A DNA stretch of 36,588 nt from Vitrella brassicaformis (taxonomy: Eukaryota > Sar > Vitrellaceae): positions 1,358 to 37,945 of the forward strand of contig CDMY01000578.1 of the NCBI GenBank assembly GCA_001179505.1. The letters are read 5' to 3'. This document shows positions 1 through 9,983 of this stretch, in pieces. A model generated the notes under the pieces. That model had not been told where the DNA came from, did not search any database, and saw only the letters and a list, made by a program, of their open reading frames with translations. Both the position numbers and the translations under genes were made by a program. Position 1 is the stretch's first letter. Each line of letters opens with the position of its first letter.

Positions 1-1473
1 CACCTACCTGGATGTATTGCGATTTCTGCACTTCGGCGAGTCCCATCTCGATCTCATCCAGGGGGCCGATGTCCGTCGCGATGCGGTCGATGAACGCGTC
101 ATCGGGCACCTTTTCGTACACGGACTGGCTCTGCTGGTGGAACGACACGCGACCAGTCAACGACGTCAGGCTCTTGGCTGCATCCATCACATCACACCCA
201 TACAATACATCCACACAGCGCATGGATGGCGGGCCCTCGGTGTCGGTCCTCTGATTGGTTGTATACCTGAGGGTGTGTCTTTGAGGAATTCCGCCACTTG
301 GTCAAGCCGCACCTCATGCGAGCAGCCGATGTCCTCCTGCAATACACACAGGGCATGGATGCACATATGTGACCTCACGAATGCGTCCCCCCTTCCTCCC
401 TCTGCCACGCACCTCGTCAGATATGAGATGCAGCGATTTGATGCCTGCCTCAGCCTGACTGGCCCATTGGCGGCCCATACATGGCGAGGTCGACCAGACC
501 GAGATCCTTGAGCACTGGGAGCTGGTACTCGCGGTCCTCTGCGATCTTGACCCACACACTGCGGATGCTCGCCGACTCCAAACGCTCAAACACGATCGGC
601 CCCTGATTGATTGATTGATAGACGGGACACACAGCGTGTGTGGGATGTCTTTGTCCGTGCTTTGTCCACCTCTCCCCTCCCCTCCTCACCTTCTTGTGTG
701 GCAGTCTGATGCGGCTGAAGTTGCCCTTCCTGTTGCGGTTGTCGCGCTCGAAGGCCGCCAGGGCGCGGTAGTCGGGAAGGTCCTTGCCCTTCTTGTCGGT
801 CGGCGGCTCGTAGGGGCACTGCAGGTCCACACTCTCAACCTTGGCCGAGAGGCTCTCCAGCAGATACACCAGCGACGGCGTGGGGCGGTGGTAGATGTTG
901 ATGCTCACACACTCAGACAAACGACGACCTGCATCAAGACACCACACACACATGAATGTGACAAAGGTACCCATCCAGTCATTCCCTCCTCTCTCTCCTT
1001 CCTTGCTCACCTATCCATTTCTTAGCGATGTTCATGGTGGGCGATGCATCGAGGTCGACTATGGGGTGCATGCTGGGCTGCTGGGTGAGGCAGCGGAAGT
1101 AGCTGTTGACGCTCGACAGCGACTCCATGCACGACACGAAACCGACCAAGGCGCCCAAACCCGCACCACCACTCATCCACAGAACCTCAGGCAACTCCTC
1201 CAGATGAGACTTGATCTGACATTCAATCAATCACGCCGCAGCACATGAAGTGAGTGATGATGTTACCCTCTCCTTGTGCCTGGTCGCATACCTCCTCAGC
1301 TTCGTCTTGGTCGATTTCGTTGATTTTGTGTTGGATGGTGTCGAGTTTGGTGATGGTCTCCTTGTGCTGCTTCTTCGCGATGGCTCCGCTGATGTGGGTC
1401 TGCATGCCTGCGTCGGTGCACACCATGCTCGACCACACGCGGAACTGACGCTCAACCTCCTGACCAACAACAC

Positions 1474-1504
<31 letters not shown>

Positions 1505-2205
1505 AAGGACATTGGCTGAGGGTGCGTCCGTGTGTGGTGTGTGGCGTGTTGTGTGTGGTGGGTGCACCTTCATGCGATTCTGTTGTGTGTGTGTTTCTGG
1601 GGCGGGGAGGGACTGCCGCAACTCCCACACCTCATGCGCCTGCATCAACACACCACACACAGACACGGATTCTTGTTTTCCTTTTTCTGCTGTTTGTTTG
1701 TGGTGCTGACGCGTTTGGCGGCTTCCTCGACGCGTGTGAGCTGAGCCTGTAGTCGCTCAGCCACCCACTCGAAGACCTTCAAGTCAGCCTTGGGATCCAA
1801 CGCATCATCAATGTCCTGCATCCCACACACACGTAAGGCACAGAACCACACCGAAAATGGCTGAACCATCCATGGTTGCACCCCTCTGCTTCCCTCATCC
1901 ATTTGTACCTCCATCTGATGGCCCTCGTCCGTCGCTTGAGCCTTAGATCTGCCGCCCTTCTTCTTGGGCTTGGCCTTGCCGGCAGCGGCAGCCGCCTTGT
2001 CCTTCTTGTCCACCCGCTGCTTCTTCTTGCCAGCGGCTTTGGTGGTGCGGCGGCCCCTCTCCTCCCACTCTGATCCATCCTCCTCCTCGCCGTCACTGCT
2101 CACGTCCACATCCATCGCCGGCTTGCGCTTCTGACCCGCACCTGCTGCTGCGAGGGCGGCCTGACGGGCCGTCATGCGATGCTCAACCTTCTCTGAATCC
2201 ATCAT
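1..2205 (-). CDS. Unrecognised multi-exon charged/coiled-coil protein (5' part, runs off left edge)
   Basis: Exons on the minus strand: 2205-1909, 1815-1711, 1639-1568, 1459-1292, 1215-1011, 928-690, 602 to about 495 (3' boundary uncertain), 336-267 and 177-8. A donor at position 7 shows the gene continues beyond the window. Splice phases agree across all junctions except the end of the seventh exon. The first exon is rich in Lys, Ala and acidic runs (GQKRKP, a DGEEEDGSEWEE stretch, AAGKKKQR, KPKKKGG), like a nuclear protein tail. The next exons predict a coiled coil (VFEWVAERLQAQLTRVEEAA, then KLDTIQHKINEIDQDEAEE). The later exons look globular, with a small GGAGLGALVGF segment. I do not recognise a family. 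The ATG at 2205 was chosen because the frame becomes protein-like there; an in-frame ATG at 2337 also exists. Confidence 0.75.
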
Positions 2206-2499
2206 CGAGGAGGATGTGGTTGCACGGTGATGGCGCCGAACGAGCAGAGAACAGCGCGCGGACTTTGGCCAAACCTGTAAACGGAACGGTCGAGAAGTCG
2301 AGAAAAAGGAGACGGGGGCTCTCCCTGCATCCCACAAATGATAATTATCGCGTCATCAGTGTCTGTGCACAGGCAGACAGCATTAGCAGTAGCGATAGCA
2401 TCGACAACAGCAGCAAAAAGCAGCAGCCCAGCAGCAGCACCAGCGGTTTCGTCCCAGCAGTCCCGTGTTCCGCATCAGGGAGAGGAGGAGGCCACCGCA
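2206..2499. promoter_or_regulatory. Short divergent intergenic region between two head-to-head genes
   Basis: The minus gene starts at 2205 and the plus kinase-like gene most plausibly at 2500 (an earlier in-frame ATG lies at 2338). The stretch holds CAG-rich sequence and an AT-rich patch at 2338-2348, but I see no motif that I can name. It is a candidate bidirectional promoter by position only. Confidence 0.3.
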
Positions 2500-3590
2500 A
2501 TGGCGAGCGCCCCATCAGGGCCACCCCAGCCACCGGCCATCCTCCGGCTGAAGAACAGGGATGATATCGAGCTGCCCGTAGTCCTCGGCAGCGGCACAAG
2601 GGCCACAGTCATGGCCGGCCTCGTCGATGGGGAGTGGACGGCGTTCAAGATAGCCGCGCCGCAGGAGGGGAGCCAGCAGGTCTCACGCTCCATCTGCAGG
2701 GAGATGGAGGCCGAGAGAGTGACCATGGAGAGGCTGCAGCAGCGGCAGAGGGAGAGGAACGAGAGGGGCTCTTCCTCAACCTCTACGACCATGCTGGCCC
2801 CTCAGACGGCGCGACCTTCCGCGCCAGCCCATCCGCCCCACCACAGCAGTGCGTGTACCTCGCCGAGGAGGTCATCAAAACCCCCCATGCGCCAAGACAT
2901 ATGTGTCCTTATCCGATCTGCTACGGAAGGAAGGACACAACCTGGCGGCCATCTCGGCAGCCCACCCGCCCACACAGCCGGCCGACCAGAAGGCCATGGG
3001 GATAATTGATAAGTTGTTGACGACGGTGAGGGCGCTGCCTGAGGGAGTGAGGGGGCATCGGAGGGCACTCGACGACTACGACACCGTGCTCCTCGACCAC
3101 TGCGTGAACAACATCTACCTGCGTAGGACCGCCATGGGTAAGGCTATCATGCAGACAGACCATCACAGAGGCAGAGAAAGGGGGATGACTGCGCTTTGGC
3201 TTGTGTATTGTGTGTGGTTCTTTGTCTGCCTGCCTCAGGTGGCGGCGTATCTGACCTGCCCGGTGTGCTGTTCATCGACCACGGCAACACGCTCCACGCT
3301 CGCCAACCCGGCCCCCTACTGTGCCGCAGCGACGGCACCATCCCCCCACCCTTATACCCCCAGAAGGCGGCTCTCGCCCCGCTTTCTCCGGCCACGGTGG
3401 AACAGGAACAGCAGCTGCCTGTCAACACGCAGTTCTGCGGGTCGCCAGAGCAGTCGCTCCACTGGTACCGCCGGAACCACCTCGCCGACGAGTGGATAAG
3501 GTGGGTGGGCGCCTTTTGGACTCTTCACCACTGAGGGGTGGGAGGTACGGGGGGCAGACGGCCAGGTGTCTCGCTGGGGTCGTTAAAATC

Positions 3591-3622
3591 GTTGCCTACA
3601 TTTTATATTCGACAGAGTCATA
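3591..3622 (+). repeat. Intronic TTTTATATTCGAC motif, copy 1
   Basis: The stretch GTTGCCTACATTTTATATTC followed by GACAGAGTCATA lies inside the intron that starts at 3501. Near copies recur at 4404 and 5181 in the same gene, in otherwise AT-poor DNA. Confidence 0.6.
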
Positions 3623-4403
3623 TCTCTACGGTATCGCAGCACACCACCTTGCCCAAGAGATCACTTGAAGGGGTGGCGACTATGGAGCACAACAACCCAG
3701 CAGCCGAGGCCATCTGGATGGGGGAGAGGACGGTGGTATTTAACTATGCCGTCACCATCCACAACGTGCTGCGGTCGGAGAGGTGGCAGCAGTCCCTCGA
3801 GCGGCTCGAGGCGTGGGCTGACAAGTCCTACATCAAGGCCGACGACGGCGCCACTGAGCACAAGAAACAGTGACAAGAAGGTCTTGGCCAAGGGCCCCGG
3901 CTTCTATTGGAATATGCAGGACGCGCTGACGAGCCTCAGCTGGCGCGACACCTTCCACCGCATCTCTCAGCCAAGTGGCCATCCCAAGATGGAGGACGGA
4001 AGGCGGCTCCTCCACGACCGCACCAAGGAGGAGGGGCTGTGGTGGCTCGGAGACGTCATCCGCCGTCTGGAAGCCATCTGCGCGGCGGCACTGCAGTTCC
4101 TCCCCTCCAAACGGTGCACACTGGGCGACATGGAAGCCCTCCTGTCAGCCACCATCGACGACCTGGAAGGCGCCAAGGCCAGCATCGAGGCCGGCATTCC
4201 GCCTGCGGCGAGCCCAACCGCCGCGCCCTCGCTGCCATCCACAGCTGCGTCGCCCGACCAACCCCTCGCAGCGCCGTCCCCATCTGAGGCGGCGTCCTCC
4301 ACGTATCTAGACGGGCACACGATGACCGGATATGGGAGGGAGAGAGGCCACACAGAACTGGTCTGGGTGCCTGTCTGTCTGCCTTTGGCTTTAATGTGAG
4401 GAT

Positions 4404-4438
4404 ATTGCTGTCTGCATTTTATATTCGACGGAGACATA
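4404..4438 (+). repeat. Intronic TTTTATATTCGAC motif, copy 2
   Basis: Shares ATTTTATATTCGAC and GAGACATA with copy 1. It lies between the kinase-fold helical region and the exon carrying the membrane segment. Confidence 0.6.
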
Positions 4439-5180
4439 ACCTGATGGAGAGGCGGCAGTTCCCAGTGCCCCAAGTGCCCCGCGAAGGCTGCTCAAAAGGC
4501 TGCTCTACATCCTTCTGGGGCTTGGCCTCTCAATATTGGCCATCTGCGTATATGTGTCCGTCACGGAGAGCAAGAAGCCAGAGGCCGTCAAGCCCGCCGT
4601 GGCGCCCACCTTCGCCATGTTCGCCCGCCACTCTCAATACTGTCGAGAGGAAATGCAAGTATGACAGACAGGGTGGATGGATGGATGGATGGTGGGTGGA
4701 TATGGGTGTGGATGTGTTGCCTTTCCTTCCTTCGATGTCCATGCAGACGGAATAGCGAGGCCGGCAAGGAATTCTGCAGATACTGCACGCAGCAACAGCT
4801 GGTATGTGTCCACCACTCACGACCGAAGCGCCCGCTCATCTCATTCATGTGACGTACGTGTCCTTCCCCTTTGTGTGTGTCCTTCATGCAGGACCAGCAG
4901 CACGCCCAATACCTGGCCGAGCTCGACAAGCGGGACCGACAAATCCAGTAAGAAGACATGTCGACATGATATAACATTGTGTTCTCAATTCTCTATTTCC
5001 TCGTGAACCGCAATTACTCGTTCAGGAATTACAAACCCATGGCGAGCGGCCCTGCGAGATGATGGAGCGACTCCACCAGATGGAGATCGCCCTGCTCCAT
5101 CTGGTGGAGTCCCCATCTGTGGTGTGTTGGAGAGGGGGAAGGGGAGGGGGAGGGCGAGTGTGTGTGAGCGACATTTTCAT

Positions 5181-5220
5181 CGTTGCCTACGTTTTATATT
5201 TGCCAAAGGTGAGTCATTTA
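5181..5220 (+). repeat. Intronic TTTTATATTCGAC motif, copy 3 (diverged)
   Basis: Shares CGTTGCCTAC and TTTTATATT with copy 1 and a downstream GAGTCATTTA. Its presence suggests that the sequence after about 5120 is intron rather than coding, although the frame stays open to 5343. Confidence 0.5.
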
Positions 5221-5268
5221 TACAACCGTTTGACTGAATCTGCTGACCCACAGTGCGTCTTTATGTCG

Positions 5269-5698
5269 TCAGCCGTGTCGACACAACTAACTGTTCATCC
5301 ACGCATCCATCGCATCCAGCATCAATCCAGCCAATGTGCATAGACAAAACCACCGACTCTCCACCTAAAATGGTCCGTTCACTTCCTTCTCCTTTTGTCG
5401 CCGGGTGGTCCCTCGTCGGCAATGACGCCGCACTTGACCATCAGCTCTCGCGCCGCGTTGTTGATGTGCTTGAAGCGATCCGGGCCTACACGCACATTTT
5501 AGTGTAGATGCGGCCGTGTGAGTGTGTGTGTGTGTGTGTGCGTATTTCTACACCGACCTAGGTGGATGCCTCCGTACCACCGTGAGACGACCACCATGAT
5601 GTTGGACGTGTTGACGATAGACTGAGCGACAAGACACGCCGCACATCCATACAGACAGACCTCTCCAGCGATGTGTGCGCTGCAATCGGATTGGATAC
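5269..5698. repeat. Partial duplicate of the IMPACT gene 3' end (partner 9870-10300)
   Basis: About 430 bp nearly identical to 9870-10300, in the same orientation. I see a four-base TAAC difference near the left end, a different GT-repeat length in the intron, and one C/T difference near the right end. Homology stops abruptly at 5698, at the intron that follows the GGRLQHLL exon in the full gene, and starts at TCAGCCGTGTCG on the left. Confidence 0.95.
5379..5621 (-). pseudogene. Truncated IMPACT tail: last two exons only
   Basis: Exon copies 5621-5558 (NIMVVVSRWYGGIHLG) and 5485-5379 (GPDRFKHINNAAREL to the stop) are undamaged, but nothing upstream of them belongs to IMPACT. The adjoining minus-strand sequence (5810-5699) is open and reads MASGVNERAQAVTRAIRG. 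It could be spliced on as a chimera, but I see no supported promoter or start. Most likely a dead gene fragment. Confidence 0.8.
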
Positions 5699-6404
5699 AG
5701 GTGTGGGTGTCTGAGGGCAGCTAATCGTCCTCGGATGGCTCTCGTGACTGCCTGGGCTCGCTCATTCACCCCAGATGCCATTGCAGATCTGTCTCCCGCA
5801 GAACACACAGAACTCTGCTGTCTTCAAGATGACCCTCAGCAAAGCAGCCAGTCCGCCCACACACAGGCACGCCACACAGACTGTCTCTGCACGTACCACC
5901 TATGTCATCACGTCAGGTGACGGCAGCCGCTGTATGGTGTCGACACGCAGACTAGACGTCCCACTCACACCCCACAAAGAAGAGCACACAGACTGACTCG
6001 CCTCTTGCTTGTACAAATAACGTCCACTCTTCCACCTACTGCCTCGTCAGGCTACATTCCCTCTTCGTGTTCGGCTTCTGGATCCTCAGCGGCATGCCGT
6101 GGGTGACGAGTCCGCTCAGCGCGAGCAGCAGGAGCACTCGTTGTGTCAGGCTGATGCTCCTGGTCTGACACAGACAGACACAATAGACCGTCGGCTAAGA
6201 CCGACAGACACACAGACACACACACACACAGACAGACAGACAGGCAGACATTTGTGCACATACACATATACATACCCATCAGTCCCAATGTATCCGACTC
6301 GCTGTGTGTACTCTCCTTCTGCCACGATAACCTTACCAGCAGCAGTTTCACGGTAGCCTTAGGGTCGTAACCCTGCACAAGAAACCCTGGGCTTTCTCCG
6401 GAGG
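5699..6404 (-). other. No complete gene; short minus-strand coding-like fragments and CA repeats
   Basis: Between the IMPACT tail copy and the protease duplication I find no gene that I can complete. On the minus strand a short open piece (GYDPKATVKLLL, about 6382-6340) is followed by a good GTAAGG donor. A later piece after a CAG acceptor (near 6166-6050) reads EHQPDTTSAPAARAERT to a stop. These could be the 3' remnant of a gene interrupted by the protease duplication. The rest is (CA)n and GACAGACA repeat. Confidence 0.3.
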
Positions 6405-6426
6405 TAACTCGTCTCCGCTCCAAGTG

Positions 6427-7899
6427 ATGTCGCTCAACGTGATGTCTTGCCTGTGGAGGGAACGGCCGGCGGACGAGCTGAGCGAGGCCGCTGGCCTGTG
6501 CGAGGTCATGCACGAGGGCGCCGCGTGCTTTGGGAAGGGACTTATGCTCAAGACCAACAAGAACCACCTGTTCATCATAACAGCGGCACACGTCGCAGTC
6601 GGCGCCACAGGCGCCAGGATGGTCATCGACAACCAGGAGCACACGGTGCAGGTGGCGGCGGCTTTCATCCACAAGAACTACATCGTCAGCGGCCATCCTG
6701 ATCTTGCCATCCTGAGGGCGCAGGACAACGCCCCTCTTTGTGCCGCCCTTCCTGCCAAGCGACTCGTTATCGCCCGGAACATCGACATCCGCCACCAGCT
6801 GTCTTCCGTCGACCGTCATCGTTTTTTCAAGGGCGACGTGACGGAGGTCTCGTTCGAAAGGCCACTGGATGTGACGGCTGGGGCGGCTTCGGCGGCGCGC
6901 GGTGCGGGCCAGGAATCCGAGTGCATGTGGATGCGGCTGTCCGGCATTACTTCAATGCCGGGGGACTCCGGCAGCCCCATGGTGACCACGGCTGAGACGT
7001 CGTGGCACCACACCGAAGGTCTTCTAGGTGGTCTTCTGCACGGTGTGTCGCCACAGACCTCCAAGAAGAAACGGCAGACGGGCAGCACCACTGACTCTTC
7101 CACGGCACCAGCTCTGCACCCAATCTTGTACGTCACGCCCCTCGGCAGCCTCGAGCAGCCCAAGAAGCATTTTGTCAGCATCCCTGTCCCTTCGTCCCCT
7201 GCGGCTAGGGATTCCGACTTGTATGCTGTTGTCGAGCTCCTCGAGATGATGCCGCCCACCTTTTCCGCCAAGCAGAAGCCTTTGATGACCGTGGCCGACT
7301 ACAAAAACAATACGCCCCGACAGCAGAAGCCGCCCTCTCTCCCTCAGCATCTCACTCACCCTCATCCCCGCCGCCTCCCTCGCCCTCACCCCCGGCCGCG
7401 GACAAGCCTCCCTCGCCCTCACCCCCGGCCGCGGACAAGGGAGTGCTGGATGCCATCGCTCAGCTGGACGCTAAGATAGACGCTAAGATAGATGGGCTCG
7501 GCAAGAAGATCGACAGCACTCGGCTCGAGCTGGCCACACAGATCAGCAGCATGAGGGGATATGAGGTGGTCGAGGGACCGCCGGCGGAAGCTTTCAACAG
7601 CCTTCGACAGAGGCTGACGAAGGTCTTCAAGACCACTGAGGAAGAGCTGGACGCGATGACTGTCGAGAAGGTCTTCATCAAGCTGTTGGAAGAGGCCGAC
7701 AAGAATCCCTTTCCCGACCTCGCTGAGGTACACACGCACGCACACGTGCATACAGACACACGGAAGCCTCATACCGAGGTGCCACGCATTGTGTTTTGGT
7801 TTGTTGTGTCTTGTCGTGCATGTGTAGGGTGAGCAGTTGCCTCTGGCGTTCAGGACTGTCGTGCGCATGCCCGTACCCCAGATGCGGCGCGTGGGCTGA
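6427..7899 (+). pseudogene. Trypsin-like serine protease, frame-broken copy
   Basis: Exon 1 is 6427-7727 and exon 2 is 7828-7899 (GT...TAG intron, stop TGA). The catalytic triad is intact: His in TAAHVAVG, Asp in HPDLAIL, Ser in MPGDSGSP, the S1-family signature. No signal peptide is visible. Compared with the intact copy at 34123-35543, the sequence near 7301-7313 is one base short, so the frame is lost before the C-terminal part (a Pro/Ser linker, then KIDAKIDGLGKKID and a helical tail). A 33-bp unit is also duplicated in tandem at 7373-7438. The N-terminal protease domain could still be made as a truncated protein ending near 7479. ATG at 6427; a second ATG at 6442 matches the start of the other copy. 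Confidence 0.85.
7373..7438 (+). repeat. Tandem duplication of a 33-bp unit in the Pro/Ser linker
   Basis: Two perfect 33-bp copies (7373-7405 and 7406-7438), each beginning GCCTCCCTCGCCC and ending CCGCGGACAA. The inverted partner gene has one copy. The length is a multiple of three, so this event alone would not break the frame. Confidence 0.95.
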
Positions 7900-7956
7900 T
7901 GGTGCGACTGATGGTAGGATGGATTTCGTCTGTCGTCTCGCCACACACACGTACAT

Positions 7957-8145
7957 TCACACGTGTGTGATGTGCATGTGTGTGTGGATGTTTGTGGTGG
8001 GCCAGATGAGGAGCTTGATCAAGAGGACGGAGAGGACTCGAGTGAAGACGACGGAGAGCCAGAGGAGGAGGGGAACGAACAGCACAAAGACAGCCCTGAT
8101 CACGCAGCGGCTCAGGCGCCAGGCTGTGGTGCCGCGGCTGTACAT
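7957..8145 (-). other. Possible short membrane-segment ORF (62 aa)
   Basis: Reads MYSRGTTAWRLSRCVIRAVF and then VLFVPLLLWLSVVFTRVLSV, a strongly hydrophobic stretch ending in Trp/Pro. It lies just downstream (minus strand) of the gene at 8412-9552 and could be an alternative last exon. The opposite strand is an acidic open frame (EELDQEDGEDSSEDDGEPEE), and an acidic frame automatically gives a hydrophobic antisense, so only one of the two can be real. The stretch 8146-8411 holds nothing that I can support. Confidence 0.25.
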
Positions 8146-8411
8146 GAGTGTGTTGTCGTGTGAGGACTGAATATGTGTATCGGTGGAGGTATTTGTTTTC
8201 TATTTCTGTGGTGGTGGTCCACACGCTGGGAGAGCTGGCATATATGTACAATGTGAATCTATAACCTCACACACACTTGAGCACACCCACTCACGACCAC
8301 CCCATTGCAAACACACCCCAGGCACGAACCCCACCGAGAGTGAAAAGAAAAGGCCCTCAATCGCTCTCGATCGCTCTACCAGAGCCCCCTCAGCAAAGCC
8401 CCCTCCACACC

Positions 8412-9552
8412 CTACTTCACACCATCTGTGCGGTTGCCCCCTGCAGCAGCGCGCTCAGTCGAGCCCACCGCGCTCGATCTCGTCAGAAACGACAGCAACT
8501 GGCACACACACATACATACAGACAGACCACACAAGCTGGGGGTCACATGTGAGCTTGAGGTCTTGTGGTCTTCTCGGGCCTCACACTTTTTGGCGTTTTT
8601 GTATCTGGCTGTGTGTTGGTTTTGGGTTGCCTTGACGGATTCGAGCTGGAGGATGCGCCGGATCACAGCGTTGGCCTTGCTGGAGTGCGGGCCCGGGGGC
8701 TGGACAAACCTTACGAACAACGAATAACACAAATTGCGCACGTGTGTGTGCAGATAGATACCTGACTAGTTTTTGCACTTTGTCGATGGCGAAGTCCACA
8801 TTGACGTGCAGCTTCTCCTTCTAGACGAAGCGGTTGGCTCCGCATGGTGAGACTCAGCCACCTGACAGGTGGCACACACAGGGCCACAGACAGACAGACA
8901 GACAATGCTGGCTGTATGCATCCCCTCCTCTCTCCCCATTTCTCAGCTCACCGTCAGGTTCTGTGTGTCGTCTAGAGGTCCGATGACAGTGGGCAGGTAG
9001 ATGTGCTCAGCCTGTGTGGGGGTGGGGGGGGTTGGCCTGCCGCCGGTGCTGCCTCAGTGTGTCCAAGTCGAAGGGGAGGTTGGCCATCTCGGAAACGCCC
9101 ATGCGGATGGGGTCCAAGGCCTCACGGACAGCCGAACGCTGAATGAATCAGCCAATGTATCAATCAATCAATCGATCAACAGCACACACACACACACACA
9201 AACACGACCGTTCGTGGGCATGTTTCTATGTCAAAGAGCGTGCGATTGGCTCCTCTCTCTCACCAGTGAGTCGGTCGCACGAGGGGTGACAGAGAGGGGA
9301 GGGATAAACGTTGACAGCAATGCGGGAATCGCCCGGCGATACACAAACTCCGTATTGGCACACGCACACCAACACGCGCAACCATCCATCCATCCACCCC
9401 AGTCAGTCTGTCTGTCTGTCTTTGTGTCTGTCTTTGTGTCTGCCTGCCTGCCTGCCTGTGTTTGAGGGTGCGGGTTGATTCGTATATGACGGTATCGGCG
9501 ACCTTCTGGCGGTATCTGTCGGCCGTCTGGGGGCTGACGGCAGCCAGCACAC
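8412..9552 (-). CDS. Unrecognised multi-exon protein, 5' end missing, one frame break
   Basis: Minus-strand exons, 5' to 3': from 9552 (VLAAVSPQTADRYRQKVADT), about 9343-9265 (FVYRRAIPALLSTFIPP), from about 9140 (REALDPIRMGVSEMANLPFD), the exon ending near 8953 (AEHIYLPTVIGPLDDTQNL), one near 8824-8762 (EKLHVNVDFAIDKVQKLV), one near 8709-8632 (PHSSKANAVIRRILQLESVK) and a last exon to the TAG at 8412 (LLSFLTRSSAVGSTE). Phases agree if two introns use GC donors (CAG|GCAGGC and AAG|GCAACC). One break is needed at a run of eight C on the coding strand (near 9023-9032). No start codon is visible: the sequence just upstream is TLDc-like DNA on the other strand. Family unknown; no membrane segment or signal peptide seen. 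Confidence 0.5.
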
Positions 9553-9706
9553 CTGCACACAAACGCAGCCAGGAGGCCGACCACCAACAGATACATACAC
9601 ACACACGTGCTGCGGTGGCGTGTGCATCACATTTCCTTCCTTCACGCGTACGTGTGCGAATGCAGCGGTGCGCTCAGCCGAGACGTCCGCCTTTGTGTCG
9701 GCCACA

Positions 9707-9840
9707 AGTCGTCAAGCCGTCGCTGTCGTCAACTTTTCGCTATGGGTAAAGACCTCGGGTTGATCTTCGGAAGAGAGGGCGTGATGGACAGAGGGCGTGG
9801 TCGCGCCTTCTTTGGGGGCTCTGAAGGCGCGATCACTCCC
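9707..9840 (+). pseudogene. Fragment of a TLDc C-terminal region
   Basis: Reads RRCRQLFAMGKDLGLIFGRE and then GVMDRGRGRAFFGG. This is alignable with RRCRQFFLRGEDPRLTFLEG and the Gly-rich stretch at 13136-13270 in the TLDc gene, and is similar at the DNA level (CGTCGCTGTCGTCAA shared). The remainder of the domain and its terminal strand are missing, so this is a relic. It sits directly downstream of the IMPACT stop codon. Confidence 0.65.
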
Positions 9841-9860
9841 TCGACCACTCCTCCTGCATG
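9838..9860. repeat. 23-bp copy of part of IMPACT exon 6
   Basis: The sequence from CCCTCGACCACTCCTCCTGC to ATG occurs here and again at about 11368-11390, where it encodes MQEEWSRE of the IMPACT gene. Here it is followed by a different sequence. Confidence 0.7.
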
Positions 9861-9983
9861 CGTGTCTCATCAGCCGTGTCGACACAACTAACTAACTGTT
9901 CATCCACGCATCCATCGCATCCAGCATCAATCCAGCCAATGTGCATAGACAAAACCACCGACTCTCCACCTAAAATGGTCCGT

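Larger units (their letters stand above)
2500..5343 (+). pseudogene. Protein-kinase-fold gene with C-terminal membrane segment, frame-broken
   Basis: Visible kinase-fold marks, in order: a glycine loop (LGSGTRATVMAG), a Lys in TAFKIA, a catalytic-loop equivalent LLDHCVNNIYL (Asp and Asn at the DxxxxN spacing, but Cys where protein kinases have Lys), and FIDHGN in place of DFG. Exons 2500-3137 and 3239-3500 join cleanly (G|GT phase). A helical region follows (3665-4300), then a membrane segment LLYILLGLGLSILAICVYV (about 4497-4555), then a coiled coil in exons 4747-4801, 4892-4947 and from 5026. The frame must slip near 2770 (G4), 2882 (C6), 3662 (G4) and 3868 (AAA), so as given it cannot make one protein. 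This is either decay or homopolymer sequencing error. A GC donor (AAT|GCAAGT at 4655) restores phase to the next exon. The 3' end runs into copied IMPACT DNA, with a stop at 5341-5343. No close kinase family recognised. Confidence 0.55.
6405..7940. repeat. Inverted segmental duplication, left copy (partner 34082-35583)
   Basis: About 1.5 kb containing the whole protease gene, matching the reverse complement of 34082-35583 at high identity with scattered substitutions. Similarity ends sharply on both sides: at TAACTCGTCTCC on the left and TTTCGTCTGTCGTC on the right. Confidence 0.95.

Noticed and set aside
6052-6819. Minus-strand open frame of 255 codons
   Set aside because: Mostly the antisense of the protease exon plus CA repeat; protein is Cys/Val/Leu repeat (CVSVCLCVCVSVCLSV) and lacks family motifs. 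The plus strand has the S1 triad.
7963-8163. Acidic plus-strand ORF (EELDQEDGEDSSEDDGEPEE)
   Set aside because: No start context or splice partner linking it to the protease, whose stop is at 7899; the hydrophobic antisense is equally plausible. Left undecided, not called as a gene.
9400-9460. CTGT/CTGC tandem tracts as CRISPR or regulatory array
   Set aside because: Simple microsatellite without spacers, in a spliced eukaryotic gene region.
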